DNA of 64,000 nucleotides from Stomorhina lunata (lineage: Eukaryota > Arthropoda > Insecta > Diptera > Rhiniidae): NCBI GenBank assembly GCA_933228675.1, contig OW121743.1, positions 84,151,938 to 84,215,937 of the forward strand. Reading direction: 5' to 3'. Positions 1-11,800 of the stretch are shown piece after piece (the stretch's first letter is position 1; the number at the start of each line of letters is the position of its first letter). Below the pieces are notes generated by a model. That model saw nothing but the letters and a program-made list of their open reading frames with translations. It had not been told where the DNA came from and did not search any database. Position numbers and translations under genes: made by a program.

Positions 1-865
1 AATCTTTTAAGAATTGAAAGTTTTTAAAATCCTATTATAATAAGAAATTTTTTAAAAATTTCCTATAAAAAAATTAAAACCTCCTAAAAAATTAAAAAAA
101 AAATTAAAAATTTCCTATAAAAATAAAAATAAAATTAAAAATTTCCGACAAAAACAAGAAATTTTTTAAAAATTTTCTATAAAAATTAAGGAAAAATTTT
201 CTTTAAAATTAAAAAAAAAAATTCTATCAGATAAGAAATTTTTGAATTTTTTTTTTTATAAAAATAAGAAATTTTTCAAAAATTCCCAGTAAAAATAAGA
301 ATTTTTTCAAATTTTTTTTTTATAAAAATAAGAAATTTTTTAAAAATTTTCTATAAAATAAGAAATTTTTAAAAAGTTCCTATGAAAATAAGAAATTTTT
401 TTAAAAACTTCCTATAAAAATAAAAAAAAATTAAAATTTCCTGTAAAATTAAGAAATTTTTGAAAAATTTCCTATAAAAATAAGAAATTTTGAATTTCCT
501 ATAAAAAAAAATTTTAAAAAATTTCATATAAAAATTAAAAATCAAAATCAAAAAATTTCTATGAGGATAATAAATTTTTGAAAAACTTCCTGTAAAAATA
601 AGATATTTTTTTTTAATTTTATATGAAAATAAGAAATTTTTTAAAAATTTCCTATAAAAATAAAAAAAAAAACAAAATTTCCTATAAAATTAAGAAAATT
701 TTTGAAAAATCTCGTATTAAAATAAGAAATTTTTGAAAAATTTCCCATATAAAATAAGATATTTTTGAAAAATTTCCTATAAAAAGAAGAAATTTTTGAA
801 AGATTTCTCACAAAAATAACAAATGTTTAAAAAAACTCCTACAAAAACAACAAAGTTTTGAAAAA
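1..865. repeat. Family A satellite, degenerate, inverted orientation
   Basis: About 28 imperfect units of roughly 30-31 bp, built from A/T-tracts around a G (AAATTTTTGAAAAATTT) followed by CCTATAAAAATAAG. On the minus strand this is the same unit seen in clean form at 24.6-25.8 kb. Units are strongly diverged, with many small indels, so this is an old part of the family. The array runs off the left edge of the window. The open frame read through it on the minus strand is low-complexity and not a gene. Confidence 0.85.
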
Positions 866-1312
866 AAAAGTATTAAACTAATCGAATGTCGTTTTTAGTT
901 TTTATTTTAGCCTATAAGTAAACTTCATACGACATACTGTAAGTTATCTATTGTATAACCACTAATACTCATTCCATCCATTTTGCAAAACTATAGGAAA
1001 ATAAATATGTTATTCTCATTGTCTTTTTATCCACTCAGACTTACTTAGTGGGAGAATACAACAATACTCACTTATAACAAAAAACTTAAATACTCATCAA
1101 TACACACTCAAAATGGTAAAACACAGAAATGGATATACACGGATGGAACTATGCAGATGTTTAGTGTGTAGCAGTAAACGACACTTAAAGGAAACGGAAA
1201 TCAAATATTTCAAATTAGTAACACATATACAAATGACGTTTGATAACGATAAAAATGTAATAGAACATACACAGACACATGTGATATAATATGGGAATGA
1301 TAATATTTAATA
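866..1312. other. Non-repetitive AT-rich spacer
   Basis: Single-copy-looking DNA between a family A and a family B array. No open frame of useful length, RNA gene or element border was seen. Confidence 0.6.
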
Positions 1313-2740
1313 GAACCAATTTCTATAGAAAATTTTGTCCTAAACATAATTTCCTATAAAAAATCATATCTCAAACAGAATTTTCTATAGAAAATTTTGT
1401 CCCAAACACAAATTTCTATAGAAAATTTCGTTCCAATTACAATTTTCTATTGAAGAATTTGTCCCAAATATAATTTTCTATAGAACATTTGCATTCAAAA
1501 TAAATGTCTATAGAAAACTTTCAACAAATATAATTTTCTATAGAAAATTTTGTCCTTAACTCAGTTTCCTATAAAAATTTTTGTCCAAGCATAATTTTCT
1601 ATAGAAAGTTTTGTCTCAAACATAATTTTCTATAGAAAATTTTCTCCCAAACATAATTTGCTATAGATAATTTTCTCCAAAACATAATTTTCTATAGAAT
1701 ATTTTGTCCCAAACATAATTTTCTATAGAAAATTTGGTCCCAAACATAATTTTCTATAGAAAATTTTGTCCCAAACATAATTTTTTGTAGAAAATTTTGT
1801 CCCAAACATAATTTTCTATAGAAAATTTTGTGCCAAACATAATTTTCTATAGAAAATTTTCTCCCAAACATAATTTTCTACAGAAAATTTTGTCCCAAAC
1901 ATAATTTTCTATAGAAAATTTTGTTCCAAACATAATTTTCTGTAGAAAATTTTGTCCCAAACATAACTTTCTATAGAAAATTTTGTCCCAAACATAATTT
2001 TCTATAGAAAAATTTTTCCCAAACATAATTTTCTATAGAAAATTTTGTGCCAATCATAATTTTCTATAGAAAAATTTTTCCCAAACATAATTTTCTATAG
2101 AAAATTTTGTCCCAAACATAATTTTCTATAGAAAATTTTGTCCCAAACATAATTTTCTATAGAAAATTTTGTCCCAAACATAATTTTCTATAGAAAATTT
2201 TGTCCCAAACATAATTTTCTATAGAAAATTTTGTCCAAACATAATTTTCTATAGAAAATTTTGTCCCAAACATAATTTTCTATAGAAAATTTTGTCCCAA
2301 ACATAATTTTCTATAGAAAATTTTGTCCCTAACATAATTTTCTATAAAAAATTTTGTCCCAAACATAATTTTCTATAGAAAATTTTGTCCCAAAAATAAT
2401 TTTCTATAGAAAATTTTGTCCCAAACATAATTTTGTATGGAAAATTTTGTCCCAAACATAATTTTCTATAGAAAATTTTGTCCCAAACATAATTTTCTAT
2501 GGAAAATTTTGTCCCAAACATAATTTTCTATAGAAAATTTGGTCCCAAACTTTCTATAGAAATTTTTGTCCCAAACATAATTTTCTGTAGAAAATTTTGT
2601 CCCAAACATAATCTTCTATAGACAATTTTGTCCCAGTTATTATTTTTTATAGACAATTTTGTCCTAAACACAATTCTGTATCGAAAATGTTCCAAACACT
2701 ATTTTCTATAGAAAATTGTATTTGGAACATGATTTTTTGT
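1313..2740. repeat. Family B 31-bp satellite array
   Basis: About 46 head-to-tail 31-bp units. Each has an 18-bp perfect palindrome (arms AATTTTCTA and TAGAAAATT) followed by TTGTCCCAAACAT. The spacing is exact in the middle; GTCCC recurs at 2109 and 2140, for example. The centre (about 2090-2520) is nearly uniform and both flanks are eroded, the usual pattern for an array homogenised from the inside. No protein is encoded. Confidence 0.95.
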
Positions 2741-3387
2741 AGAGAGTTTTTTAAATATAAATTTATTTATGATTTTCTATTGATATTTTTTTTTAACATA
2801 AATTTAAACATTATTCCCTTTAGAGCAAAAATTTAAGAGCCCTTGAATTCAAGTGAACTTGTGTTTTACTTTAATAAAAATTAAAATAAAATAATTTTTG
2901 CCACTTAAACATTTTTAATTAGCATTTAAACAAATCAAATATTCCCTTGACATTTTTCTTTCAGTACATTTTCAATTAATTAATAAAAACCTGTATCAAA
3001 TTACTCTAATGTATAAAGTGAAAATATAAATTCCTTTTTGCGCTTTGAAATCTCAAACCAATAAAACGACCCTGATAATATTAATTAATCAAATAGCTTT
3101 TTATACTAGAACTGGTGCCAAATACTTACCCACCACCATTGAAAAACGCTCTTAACCAATTGATTCGGAAAAGTAATGGAAATAATCTGTCAATTAGTTT
3201 ATGAGGGTATGGTAAGGTTATGATTAAAACGAGCGAAGTGAGAGAGTGGAAACTGACAAACTAGTGAAGCGGAAATAATCAACAAAGATGAGATAAAATG
3301 AAATGAACTTGTAATTTTCATAAAATATAACTGATGTTGAAGGAAAAAAATAATTATATAAAAGCAAAAATTTATTTGAAAAAATCA
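2741..3387. other. Non-repetitive spacer between two family B arrays
   Basis: AT-rich unique sequence with one slightly GC-richer patch around 3100-3270. No supported gene or element was found. It separates two arrays of the same 31-bp family in the same orientation, so it may be an insertion into, or an unamplified segment of, one original array. Confidence 0.55.
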
Positions 3388-4465
3388 GTCCATGATTTCC
3401 TATAAAAATTTTTGTCTTAAAAAATTTCTATAGAAAATTTTATAACAAAATTTATTTGCTATAGAAAATTTTGTCCCAAACATAATTTTTTGTAGAAAAT
3501 TTTGTCCCAAACATAATTTTCTATAGAAAATTTTGTCCCAAACATAATTTTCAATAGAAAATTTTGTCCCAAACAAAATTTTCTATAGAAAATTTTGTCC
3601 CAAACATAATTTTCTATAGAAAATTTTGTCCAAACATAATTTTCTATAGAAAATTTTGTCCCAAACATAATTTTCTATAGAAAATTTTGTCCCAAATATA
3701 ATTTTCTATAGAAAATTTTGTCCCAAACATAATTTTCTATAGAAAATTTTGTCCAAAACATAATTTTCTATAGAAAATTTTGTCCAAAACATAATTTTCT
3801 ATAGAAAATTTTGTCCCAAACATAATTTTCTATAGAAAATTTTGTCCCAAACATAATTTTCTATAGAAAATTTTGTCCTAACCATGATTTTCTATAGAAA
3901 ATTTTGTCTCAAACATCATTTTCTATAGAAAATTTTGTCCCAAACATAATTTTCTATAGAAAATTTTGTCCCAAACATAATTTTCTATAGAAAATTTTGT
4001 CCCAAACATAATTTTCTAAAGAAAATTTTGTCCTAACCATGATTTTCTATAGAAAATTTTGTCCTAACCATGATTTTCTATAGAAAATTTTGTCCTAACC
4101 ATGATTTTCTATAGAAAATTTTGTCCCAAACATGATTTTTTCTAGAAAATTTTGACTTAAACATGATTTTCTGTATAAAATTTTGTCCCAACCATGATTT
4201 TCTATACAAAATTTCGTCCCAAACATATTTTTTTATAGAAAATTTTGTCCCAAACATAATTTTCTGTAGAAAATTTTGTCCCAAACTTAATTTTCTGTTG
4301 AAAATTTTGTCCCAAACTTAATTTTCTGTAGAAAATTTTGTCCCAAACTTAATTTTCTGTAGAAAATTTTCTCCCAAATATAATGTTCTATAGAAAATTA
4401 TGTCCCAATTATAATTTTTTATAGAAAATTTTGTCCCACACATGGTTTCCTATAGAAAAATTAGT
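3388..4465. repeat. Family B 31-bp satellite array, second block
   Basis: About 35 units of the same 31-bp repeat and orientation as 1313-2740. A local subvariant with CCTAACCATGATT in place of CCCAAACATAATT is clustered at about 3870-4200 as several neighbouring units. Another, with CTTAATTTTCTGTAG, clusters at about 4270-4370. Such runs of shared variants indicate recent local duplication. Open frames of 68-69 codons on the minus strand simply read the repeat and are not genes. Confidence 0.93.
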
Positions 4466-5459
4466 TTTTAATATGATTTTGATGATTTAATTTGTCCAAA
4501 TATAAATTCCCTCTTCTTCCAGTCAATGAATGGCAACTACTAACTGTTCGATATAGATAGGAAACGTTGTCGTACAAGCATATCAGCAGAATAATAATCA
4601 CAAATAGCGGAAAATAAAGTAAGAATTCCTAAGAATGTCAAGTAAAAGAATAATTTGTTTAAAAGAGAAATTTTTTTAAAACATAATTGCATCAAGAAAA
4701 TAAAATTACTTTTTCCGCAATTGCACTATCGATATAGTTAGCGTTATCGGCAACAAAGCTTTTAGGGGTTTTTCTTCAAAATTTTCTTTTTCTGAATTTT
4801 TGTTTTTTTTTTTTTGAAATCTCGTCTCCCACTTTTTCTTTACTTAAAAAATTGGATACAATTAAGTTGAACTAGCAATTGCTGATATTTTTTCTTAGTT
4901 TTTAAAATTTTGTAGAGTAAGTAGTAAATAGTGTATTGAATTACTTTCATTTGCCATCTAAGAAGTAAAGGAAACAAATGCTCAAACAAAAAAATCCAAT
5001 GAACTTTGTTTTTCTTACAATAGTTTTAGGTTTTTTCTTTCTTTTACTTTCGTCTTATATTTCCTTGCGAAATAGGAAAAAAACTAAAAATACAATAAAA
5101 ATAGAAAATTTGTATAAAAGTTATTCTCTTATTTGTTTGTTCAAATATTTTTCTTTTTTTTTTTGTTTATTTTTGTTTTTCTGAACCCGTTTAGTTTTCA
5201 ATTTTGTTAAGTATTCCAAGTTTATACTCAATTTCTTTATAACAATATTGTTTTGCAAAAATAAATAAGTGAATAAAATAAAAAGAATTTTAAAACTTTT
5301 CTGCTTTAACCAGAAGGAAATAAAGAAAAGTTGATATTAAAGAAGAATTTATAGGAAAAATGCATTTAGTTAAACAATTCATTAAATTAAATTATTAAGA
5401 AAATTACTAGGTTAGGATTTATTTAAAGAAAGGTTGGCCACTTATTGCCTGACAGGGGA
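4466..5459. other. Non-repetitive AT-rich spacer
   Basis: Unique AT-rich DNA with several poly-T runs (for example near 4800 and 5150). A 68-codon open frame at 4978-5184 on the plus strand is dominated by F, L, K and S, as expected from T-rich sequence. I do not regard it as a gene. Confidence 0.5.
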
Positions 5460-5467
5460 ATAAAAAT
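5460..5467. repeat. Left target-site duplication of the hAT-like MITE
   Basis: ATAAAAAT immediately before CAGGGACCG, repeated exactly at 6264-6271 after CGGTCCCTG. Eight bp fits the hAT superfamily, and the sequence fits the nTnnnnAn pattern known for the Ac-like group. Confidence 0.85.
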
Positions 5468-5489
5468 CAGGGACCGTAATTGTTATAAC

Positions 5490-5795
5490 TTTTATCGTAA
5501 AAGTCAGAAAATAAAAGTTATTTTTTGACTTTTATTTTTTTGAGCAGAAATAAAAGTTATTTTTTGACTTTTTTTTCGATAAAAATAACAGTTATTTTGA
5601 CTTTTATTTTTTCAAGCAAAAATAAAAGTTTTTTTTTAACTTTTATTTTTTCGAGCAAAAATAACAGTTATTTTTTACTTTTATTATTTCGAGAATGAAT
5701 TAAAGTTATTTCTTGACTTTTATTTTTTCGAGCAGAAATAAAAGTTATCTTTTGACTTTTATTTTTTCGAGCAGAAATAAAAGTTATTTTTGTTT
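5490..5795 (+). repeat. Left arm of the MITE: tandem repeats of about 39 bp
   Basis: Successive units of AAAAGTTATTTTTTGAC then TTTTATTTTTTCGAGCA, with small variations in A/T-run length. They are in inverted orientation to 5888-6125. Confidence 0.8.
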
Positions 5796-5887
5796 AAATT
5801 CATGATAAATTTATTGAGAATTGTTGTCAAACAAAAATAATTTTTCAGTAAAAATAATTTGCATATGCTCAAAAATTAATGGAGTTG

Positions 5888-6125
5888 AAAACACAAAAAT
5901 AACTTTTATTTCTGCTCGAAAAAATAAAAGTCAAGAAATAACTTTTATTCATGCTCGAAATAATAAAAGTCAAAAATAACTGTTATTTTTGCTCAAAAAA
6001 ATAAAAGTTAAAAAATATCTTATTTTTGCTCGTAAAAATAAAAGTTAAAAATAACTGTTATTTTTGCTCAATAAAATAAAAATCGAAAAATAACTGTTAT
6101 TTTTTTCTAAAAAATAAAAATCATA
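5888..6125 (-). repeat. Right arm of the MITE: the same repeats inverted
   Basis: Units read TGCTCGAAAAAATAAAAGTC then AAAAATAACTTTTATT, the reverse complement of the left arm. The two arms together give the element its fold-back structure. Confidence 0.8.
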
Positions 6126-6263
6126 TTTTTAAAAAGCATCGCATTTTATGAAAATTTGGTCCAAGACTATCAAAATGGTATACTTGGTTTTATTCTTCGA
6201 CATTTCTTTGATGTTGCTTTTTTTAAACAAAAATTCAAAAATACCAGTTATTTTCGGTCCCTG

Positions 6264-6271
6264 ATAAAAAT
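6264..6271. repeat. Right target-site duplication of the hAT-like MITE
   Basis: ATAAAAAT directly after the right terminus, identical to 5460-5467. Confidence 0.85.
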
Positions 6272-6419
6272 AATTAAAATTAAACAAGAAAATATTTTGT
6301 TTACTCGTTGTTAAAAAAAAAAACACAAATTATCGGCTGTGATTGATAGCTATCTAATTTCGTAGATACAATCTTAATATGTACCTCCAAATCTTTTCGA
6401 TTGTAGATATAAAAAAGGG

Positions 6420-7411
6420 ATGTTATATGTATATAAGGACCATAGCCAAATGTTGACCGATTGTTACAAAATTTAATACACTGGCTGGTATTAATAAAAA
6501 GTTTATTTGTGCAAACTTTAGTGGCTATAGCTGACATAGTTTATAATTTAATAGCTTTTAACTGGCATTTGAGGCATTTTAGTGGTTACCGGGGGCGATT
6601 TTTATATGAAAGCTATGGTCAGAAATGGACCGATTCCTATAAAATTTGATATACTGAATGAAAGTTGCATAAAACTTCTCTGTTCTAAATTTAGTAGTCA
6701 TAGATTTTACAAATTAATTCAATTTATCAGCATAAATGTGATTTCCGGGGCAAATGTGAACCGATTTTACCCATTTTCAGCACACAATTTCTATAACATA
6801 TCGAAAATACTTTTGCTAAATTTTGTCTCTCTAACTTCTGTAGTTAAGGAGCTATCACGCTTTCCTCTGATGGAAAGACGGACATAAACCGTCTTTTTTT
6901 TGTATTTATGTGTTTCCATAAGTTTTTTATATGGGAGCTATGGTCAAATAGTAACCGATTGTAACAAAATTTCGCACACTGGCTGGCATTCACATAAAAC
7001 TTCATTTTGTTGCTATGGCTCTTTTCGTTAAGGCGCTATCGTGCTTTTCTTTTTGTATTTTTGTGTTTCCGTAAGTTTTTTATATGGGAGCTATTTTCAA
7101 ATGGTGACCGATTGTGACAAAATTTTGCACACTGGCATTGACATAAGATCTCCTCGTGCTAGTGGTTATATCTGTTGCCTAGAGCTTCTATAAAACTTCT
7201 AAATATATACCAAATTTTATCACAGCTGTTATAATTTGTCATTTATTGGCAAATAAGCGATTAGCAAAGGCGAGATATTAGCAAATTCGATACGGGAGCT
7301 ATGGTCAAATGTAAACCGATTTTTTCCAATTCCAAAAACAAAATTTTCTAAGAGATGAAGACGATTTTTGCTAAGTTTCAGTGAACTATCTCCTTTTTGT
7401 AGGAAATTATC
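6420..7411. repeat. Diverged dispersed repeat, several subunits
   Basis: Contains at least four diverged copies of a block reading GGAGCTATGGTCAAATG, then ACCGATTGT-ACAAAATTT, then ACACTGGCTGGCATT. They begin near 6434, 6927, 7079 and 7290. Between them is a block with TAGCTTTTAACTGGC and CTATCACGCTTT. A homologous segment lies at 52071-52670, where the TAGCTTTTA-CTGGC block recurs about 500 bp apart, so the ancestral unit was probably about 500 bp and tandem. No coding capacity was recognised. Short open frames here (6461-6887, 6301-6537) are not conserved-looking. It may be the decayed remnant of a mobile element; the class is unknown. Confidence 0.65.
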
Positions 7412-7694
<283 letters not shown>

Positions 7695-9800
7695 GCTTAT
7701 ACTAGAATTTCATTAGGATTCAAAATATGTGTAATTCCCTTTTGGTTTTTGAGCCAATATTAAAGAAGTTACAAACGAAATGACAATCCCAATATAACTC
7801 CCATTGTGTTTATAAAAATGAAAACTTGAATTGTGATAAAATGCCATGCAAAGCTGAATTTTGTGTACTAGTGTAGTTATAGAAAACTTACCTTAATTTT
7901 AATAATTTATTGAAGATAGAATATTTTTCTGCAGAGATAAGAAAACAGATTCCTTACAATTATATATATTTTGTACAAAAGTCTTCTTATTCATAAAAGT
8001 AATATAAAATTATATTATACATTTTGTACCTCAAAACAATTTGTGTATATTCTGTCAACAACGCCAAACTTTATTTCGTAATCTCGAAACAAAATTTACA
8101 ACTTTTGTATATTGACAAGCTTTCGTTTCAAATAACAAATTTGAAATCAAAAATATTATTCTTATTTATTTTAATTTCTTTTTGTCCATCAGAAGTTATT
8201 TGCAATATAAATTAAAAATTGCAAAGTAATACTTCATATAATTATCTTATTTGAGGGCAGTCAAAATCAACAAAATAATTAGACAAATTTAAAAATTTTC
8301 CTAATCAAACATATCAACTTAATATTAACAAAGGAAAATTCTGCTAAATATAGCCAAAAAAAAGAATATTTAAAACCAAAAATAAAAAAAAAAACTTTTC
8401 TGATACTAAAGCTTTAAGCTATTTATAATAATAAAATATTCAACAAAAAAAAAGTTTCAAATGAAAAAGCAGATTCTATTCACTTAAATTATTTGCACTC
8501 AAATGAATGAAATAAAAAGCAAATGAAAATAGAAAAAATAAAAAGAAATATTAAAATAGGAGAAAATTTTATAAATTTTTAATGTGTTAGAGACTACAAG
8601 ACAAATACTTAAACATTTAGTTGAGTAGGAGAGAAAAAAACGAAACTCCGATACAAGCAAAAGAAACTTAAAACCACACACTAATGAAAGGTTAAACAAA
8701 CACCCAAGGGATGGAGAGTTTGTTTTTTTTTTTGTGAGAAGACTAGATAAACTAGAGTCTTATATAAGAGAGGGGGGAAATGAATAAATAGGGAGTTGTA
8801 AGGAGAAAAGAAACAATATAATTATTTTAAGCAAATACTTAAAAGAGTCTTAACAACTCAAAGAATTTTTATAAAGTTGTGTAGGATTTTTTTTTTTTAA
8901 GAATGAGTAAGAGATGAGTAGGTTAGAAGAGAAAGAACATAAGTAGGTCTCTTTAAGACAAAATATTTTCGTATGTCAAAAAATATTTTAAAATAGAAAT
9001 AAACATATTAACAAAGCAAAAACTACAAATTTTATGAAGGTAATTTTAAACTCGTGTCACAAAATGTAAGAATTCACTCACACTCTCATCTCTTATACAT
9101 TAAAGAAAACTAAGAAATTATCCTTAATTTATTTTTCCATGCTGCAGTTTTATGAATTATAGTTATAAATTATGTAGATTATAATTCATATTAATCCTTG
9201 AAGGAAAACGTCGGAGAGCAAAATAAACCACACACACACACACTCATAATACTCTCTATTAATGCAAAAATTAATACGTTCAACTAAAAGAGGAGAACTA
9301 AGCACAAAAGCACAAGATGAAAACCCATTTAATATAAACGGAGGGTCATAATAGCCTGGTTTAAATAAACTCTTATAAATATTTAAAATTTAAATAGAAC
9401 AAAAAAAGGCTAAGATTTCCAAGGTGATGGGCAATAAGGTTTTAGATTATGCAAATGGTTTTGTCGGTGTTGGTAATGAAAATACTCGGGAAAATGAAAA
9501 ACGTTTTAGAATACTTAATATGTTTTAAGTACCTGCAGATTTAGAAGATATCTTTGATAAGTAGCGGAGGGATTATAAAGAAAATTAATATGAATTATTG
9601 TATGAGTGAAAGAAAATTGAGTTCATAAATAAATAATAATTTAAAGGGAAGATAAAGGTAATTAAATATTATAATTGGTTAATTCACCCTCTTATTCATA
9701 AATGAAAAATATAGCTATGGTAAACTCATAAATCAAATTTCTACAAAAAGAATTTGATAATTTTATAATTCGTTGAAAAATTAAGGGGTAAGTCTTTAAA
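7695..9800. other. Non-repetitive AT-rich region
   Basis: About 2.1 kb of AT-rich unique DNA with A-runs and a short (CA)n at about 9228-9242. Open frames of 63 and 66 codons (8024-8215 plus, 8499-8699 minus) have compositions typical of random AT-rich DNA. Nothing else could be supported. Confidence 0.5.
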
Positions 9801-10612
9801 ATGGTCTTAGCCTATGTCTTAGTCTATGTCTTAGTCTATGTCTTAGTCTATGTCTTAGTCTATGTCTTAGTCTATGTCTTAGTCTATGTCTTAGTCTATG
9901 TCTTAGTCTATGTCTTAGTCTATGTCTTAGTCTATGTCTTAGTCTATGTCTTAGTCTATGTCTTAGTCTATGTCTTAGTCTATGTCTTAGTCTATGTCTT
10001 AGTCTATGTCTTAGTCTATGTCTTAGTCTATGTCTTAGTCTATGTCTTAGTCTATGTCTTAGTCTATGTCTTAGTCTATGTCTTAGTCTATGTCTTAGTC
10101 TATGTCTTAGTCTATGTCTTAGTCTATATCTTAGTCTATGTCTTAGTCTATGTCTTAGTCTATGTCTTAGTCTATGTCTTAGTCTATGTTTTAGTCTATG
10201 TCTTAGTCTATGTCTTAGTCTATGTCTTAGTCTATGTCTTAGTCTATGTCTTAGTCTATGTCTTAGTCTATGTCTTAGTCTATGTCTTAGTCTATGTCTT
10301 AGTCTATGTCTTAGTCTATGTCTTAGTCTATGTCTTAGTCTATGTCTTAGTCTATGTCTTAGTCTATGTCTTAGTCTATGTCTTAGTCTATGTCTTAGTC
10401 TATGTCTTAGTCTATGTCTTAGTCTATGTCTTAGTCTATGTCTTAGTCTATGTCTTAGTCTATGTCTTAGTCTATGTCTTAGTCTATGTCTTAGTCTATG
10501 TCTTAGTCTATGTCTTAGTCTATGTCTTAGTCTATGTCTTAGTCTATGTCTTAGTCTATGTCTTAGTCTATGTCTTAGTCTATGTCTTAGTCTATGCCTT
10601 AGTCTAAGTCTA
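9801..10612. repeat. 12-bp minisatellite, TCTTAGTCTATG unit
   Basis: About 67 almost perfect head-to-tail 12-bp units over 0.8 kb. Only a handful of substitutions occur (for example TATATC near 10127, TGTTTT near 10188, TGCCTT near 10598). The near-identity implies recent expansion. Because the unit is a multiple of three and lacks a stop in one frame, it reads as a 268-residue (VYVL)n open frame starting at 9801. I treat that as an artefact: there is no non-repeat protein sequence on either side. Confidence 0.97.
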
Positions 10613-11655
10613 TATCTTCACCCCACTGTGCGCTGTTCTCTTCTAAAAATATCAAATTTCTATTATACCTGAGGAATCTTTTTTGGCCTCTACAACTTCG
10701 ATTACTAATTGACATCACTGTGTCCTAAGGACCATTTTCTTTAATATTAAATACATAGACTTTCTTACAAATCCTAAACAAAAAAGGTATTATTTCAGTT
10801 TAAGCATTTCTAGATTTTTTTATAAACACTTTTACCATTTACTACTATTTAATCCCAAGTATTTACTCACATACATATTTAGCAAAGAGCCTTTTTCTAA
10901 CGCTTTGCAGGGATTTGACAAGAATGTTTTGTAAATGTTTTTAAATCGTTCATGTTTTTCATTTTCGAATTGAAGATTCGAACAACCTCCACCACGATAA
11001 AACAGGAAAAAAGGAAATCAAATTCAAAACTCATTTAAATTCAAAAAATGTACGAAATAACAAGCATCACATATACAAGACATGATGTCCTTTTTTCTGA
11101 ATTGGCGCTGCTGCTGTTTACTAGCCCTATCAATAGATTTACTTGTACGGTTGCTATAGCAGCAGCCTTCAGCTACTCAAAGGTTGTTGTGGAGTTTAGG
11201 TGTATTTTTTTCCTTTGGTATTCTTTAGTAAACAACTCTTTCTTCTACTTCTTCCTTTACTATTTTTTATAAATCTTAGAAGGGTTTTCTTGAAAGACAC
11301 ACTTTTGCAGTCTCCTTTGGAAACCACTCGGTACATGTTTATAAATATTTCTCTTTTTATATAAGCAAATCAAACAAGTGTATTGGCATTCGGTTCTTAT
11401 TCATTTTATTTTACTTTTATATGAAGTCCTATTTGTATGGTATCCTATTTACCTTTACATTTTATATGTAGCCTTACTTATATATTCATACATTAAGTAT
11501 GAACATGTTAATGTACCTACATCTCTTGAATATTCATGATTTCATATGATCTACACACACATGTAGAAATTTATTCCTTGTATAAAAACCTTTTTAAATC
11601 ATTTATTTTATTCCTTTGTCATAGGACCTAAAAGCGTGGCAAAGATCATCATTGT
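10613..11655. other. Non-repetitive AT-rich region
   Basis: Unique DNA. An open frame of 74 codons at 11048-11272 on plus shows no recognised domain and ends in an F/Y/L-rich tail. It is not called as a gene. Confidence 0.5.
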
Positions 11656-11800
11656 GTTGTATTAGTATTAGTATAAGTGTATTAGTATTAGTTTATGTCT
11701 TAGTCTGTATCTTAGTCCATGTCTTTGTCTATGTCTTAGTCTATGTTTTAGCAAATGCCTTAGCATTTGCCGTAGTATAGGTCGTAGCCTTAGTATGGAT
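11656..11800. repeat. Degenerate patch joining both 12-bp minisatellite motifs
   Basis: Begins with repeated TATTAG (reverse complement of the CTAATA in the 13.4-15.1 kb array). It passes directly into TTATGTCTTAGTCTGTATC and GTCTATGTCTTAGTCTATG, the 9.8 kb motif. The units are badly eroded. Confidence 0.75.

Larger units (their letters stand above)
5468..6263. mobile_element. hAT-like fold-back MITE (796 bp)
   Basis: The element starts with CAGGGACCG and ends with its exact reverse complement CGGTCCCTG, and it is flanked by a perfect 8-bp direct repeat. CAGGG termini and 8-bp duplications are the known signature of hAT transposons. There is no transposase frame, so it must be mobilised in trans. 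The interior is unusual. About 7-8 copies of a unit of about 39 bp (TGACTTTTATTTTTTCGAGC plus AAAAATAAAAGTTAT) occupy 5490-5795, and the same unit is repeated in the opposite orientation at 5888-6125. Transcribed or single-stranded, it would fold into a stem of roughly 250-300 bp with a loop of about 95 bp. A short unique segment (about 6130-6240) lies before the right end. The family assignment is inferred from termini only. Confidence 0.8.

Noticed and set aside
3459..4284. Two minus-strand open frames with repeated FGTKFSIENYVW-type peptides
   Set aside because: They follow the 31-bp family B unit; the peptide periodicity equals the DNA period and they end at random stops.
9801..10607. 268-codon (VYVL)n open frame
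   Set aside because: Produced entirely by a 12-bp minisatellite without a stop in one frame; no non-repeat protein context, promoter or splice evidence.
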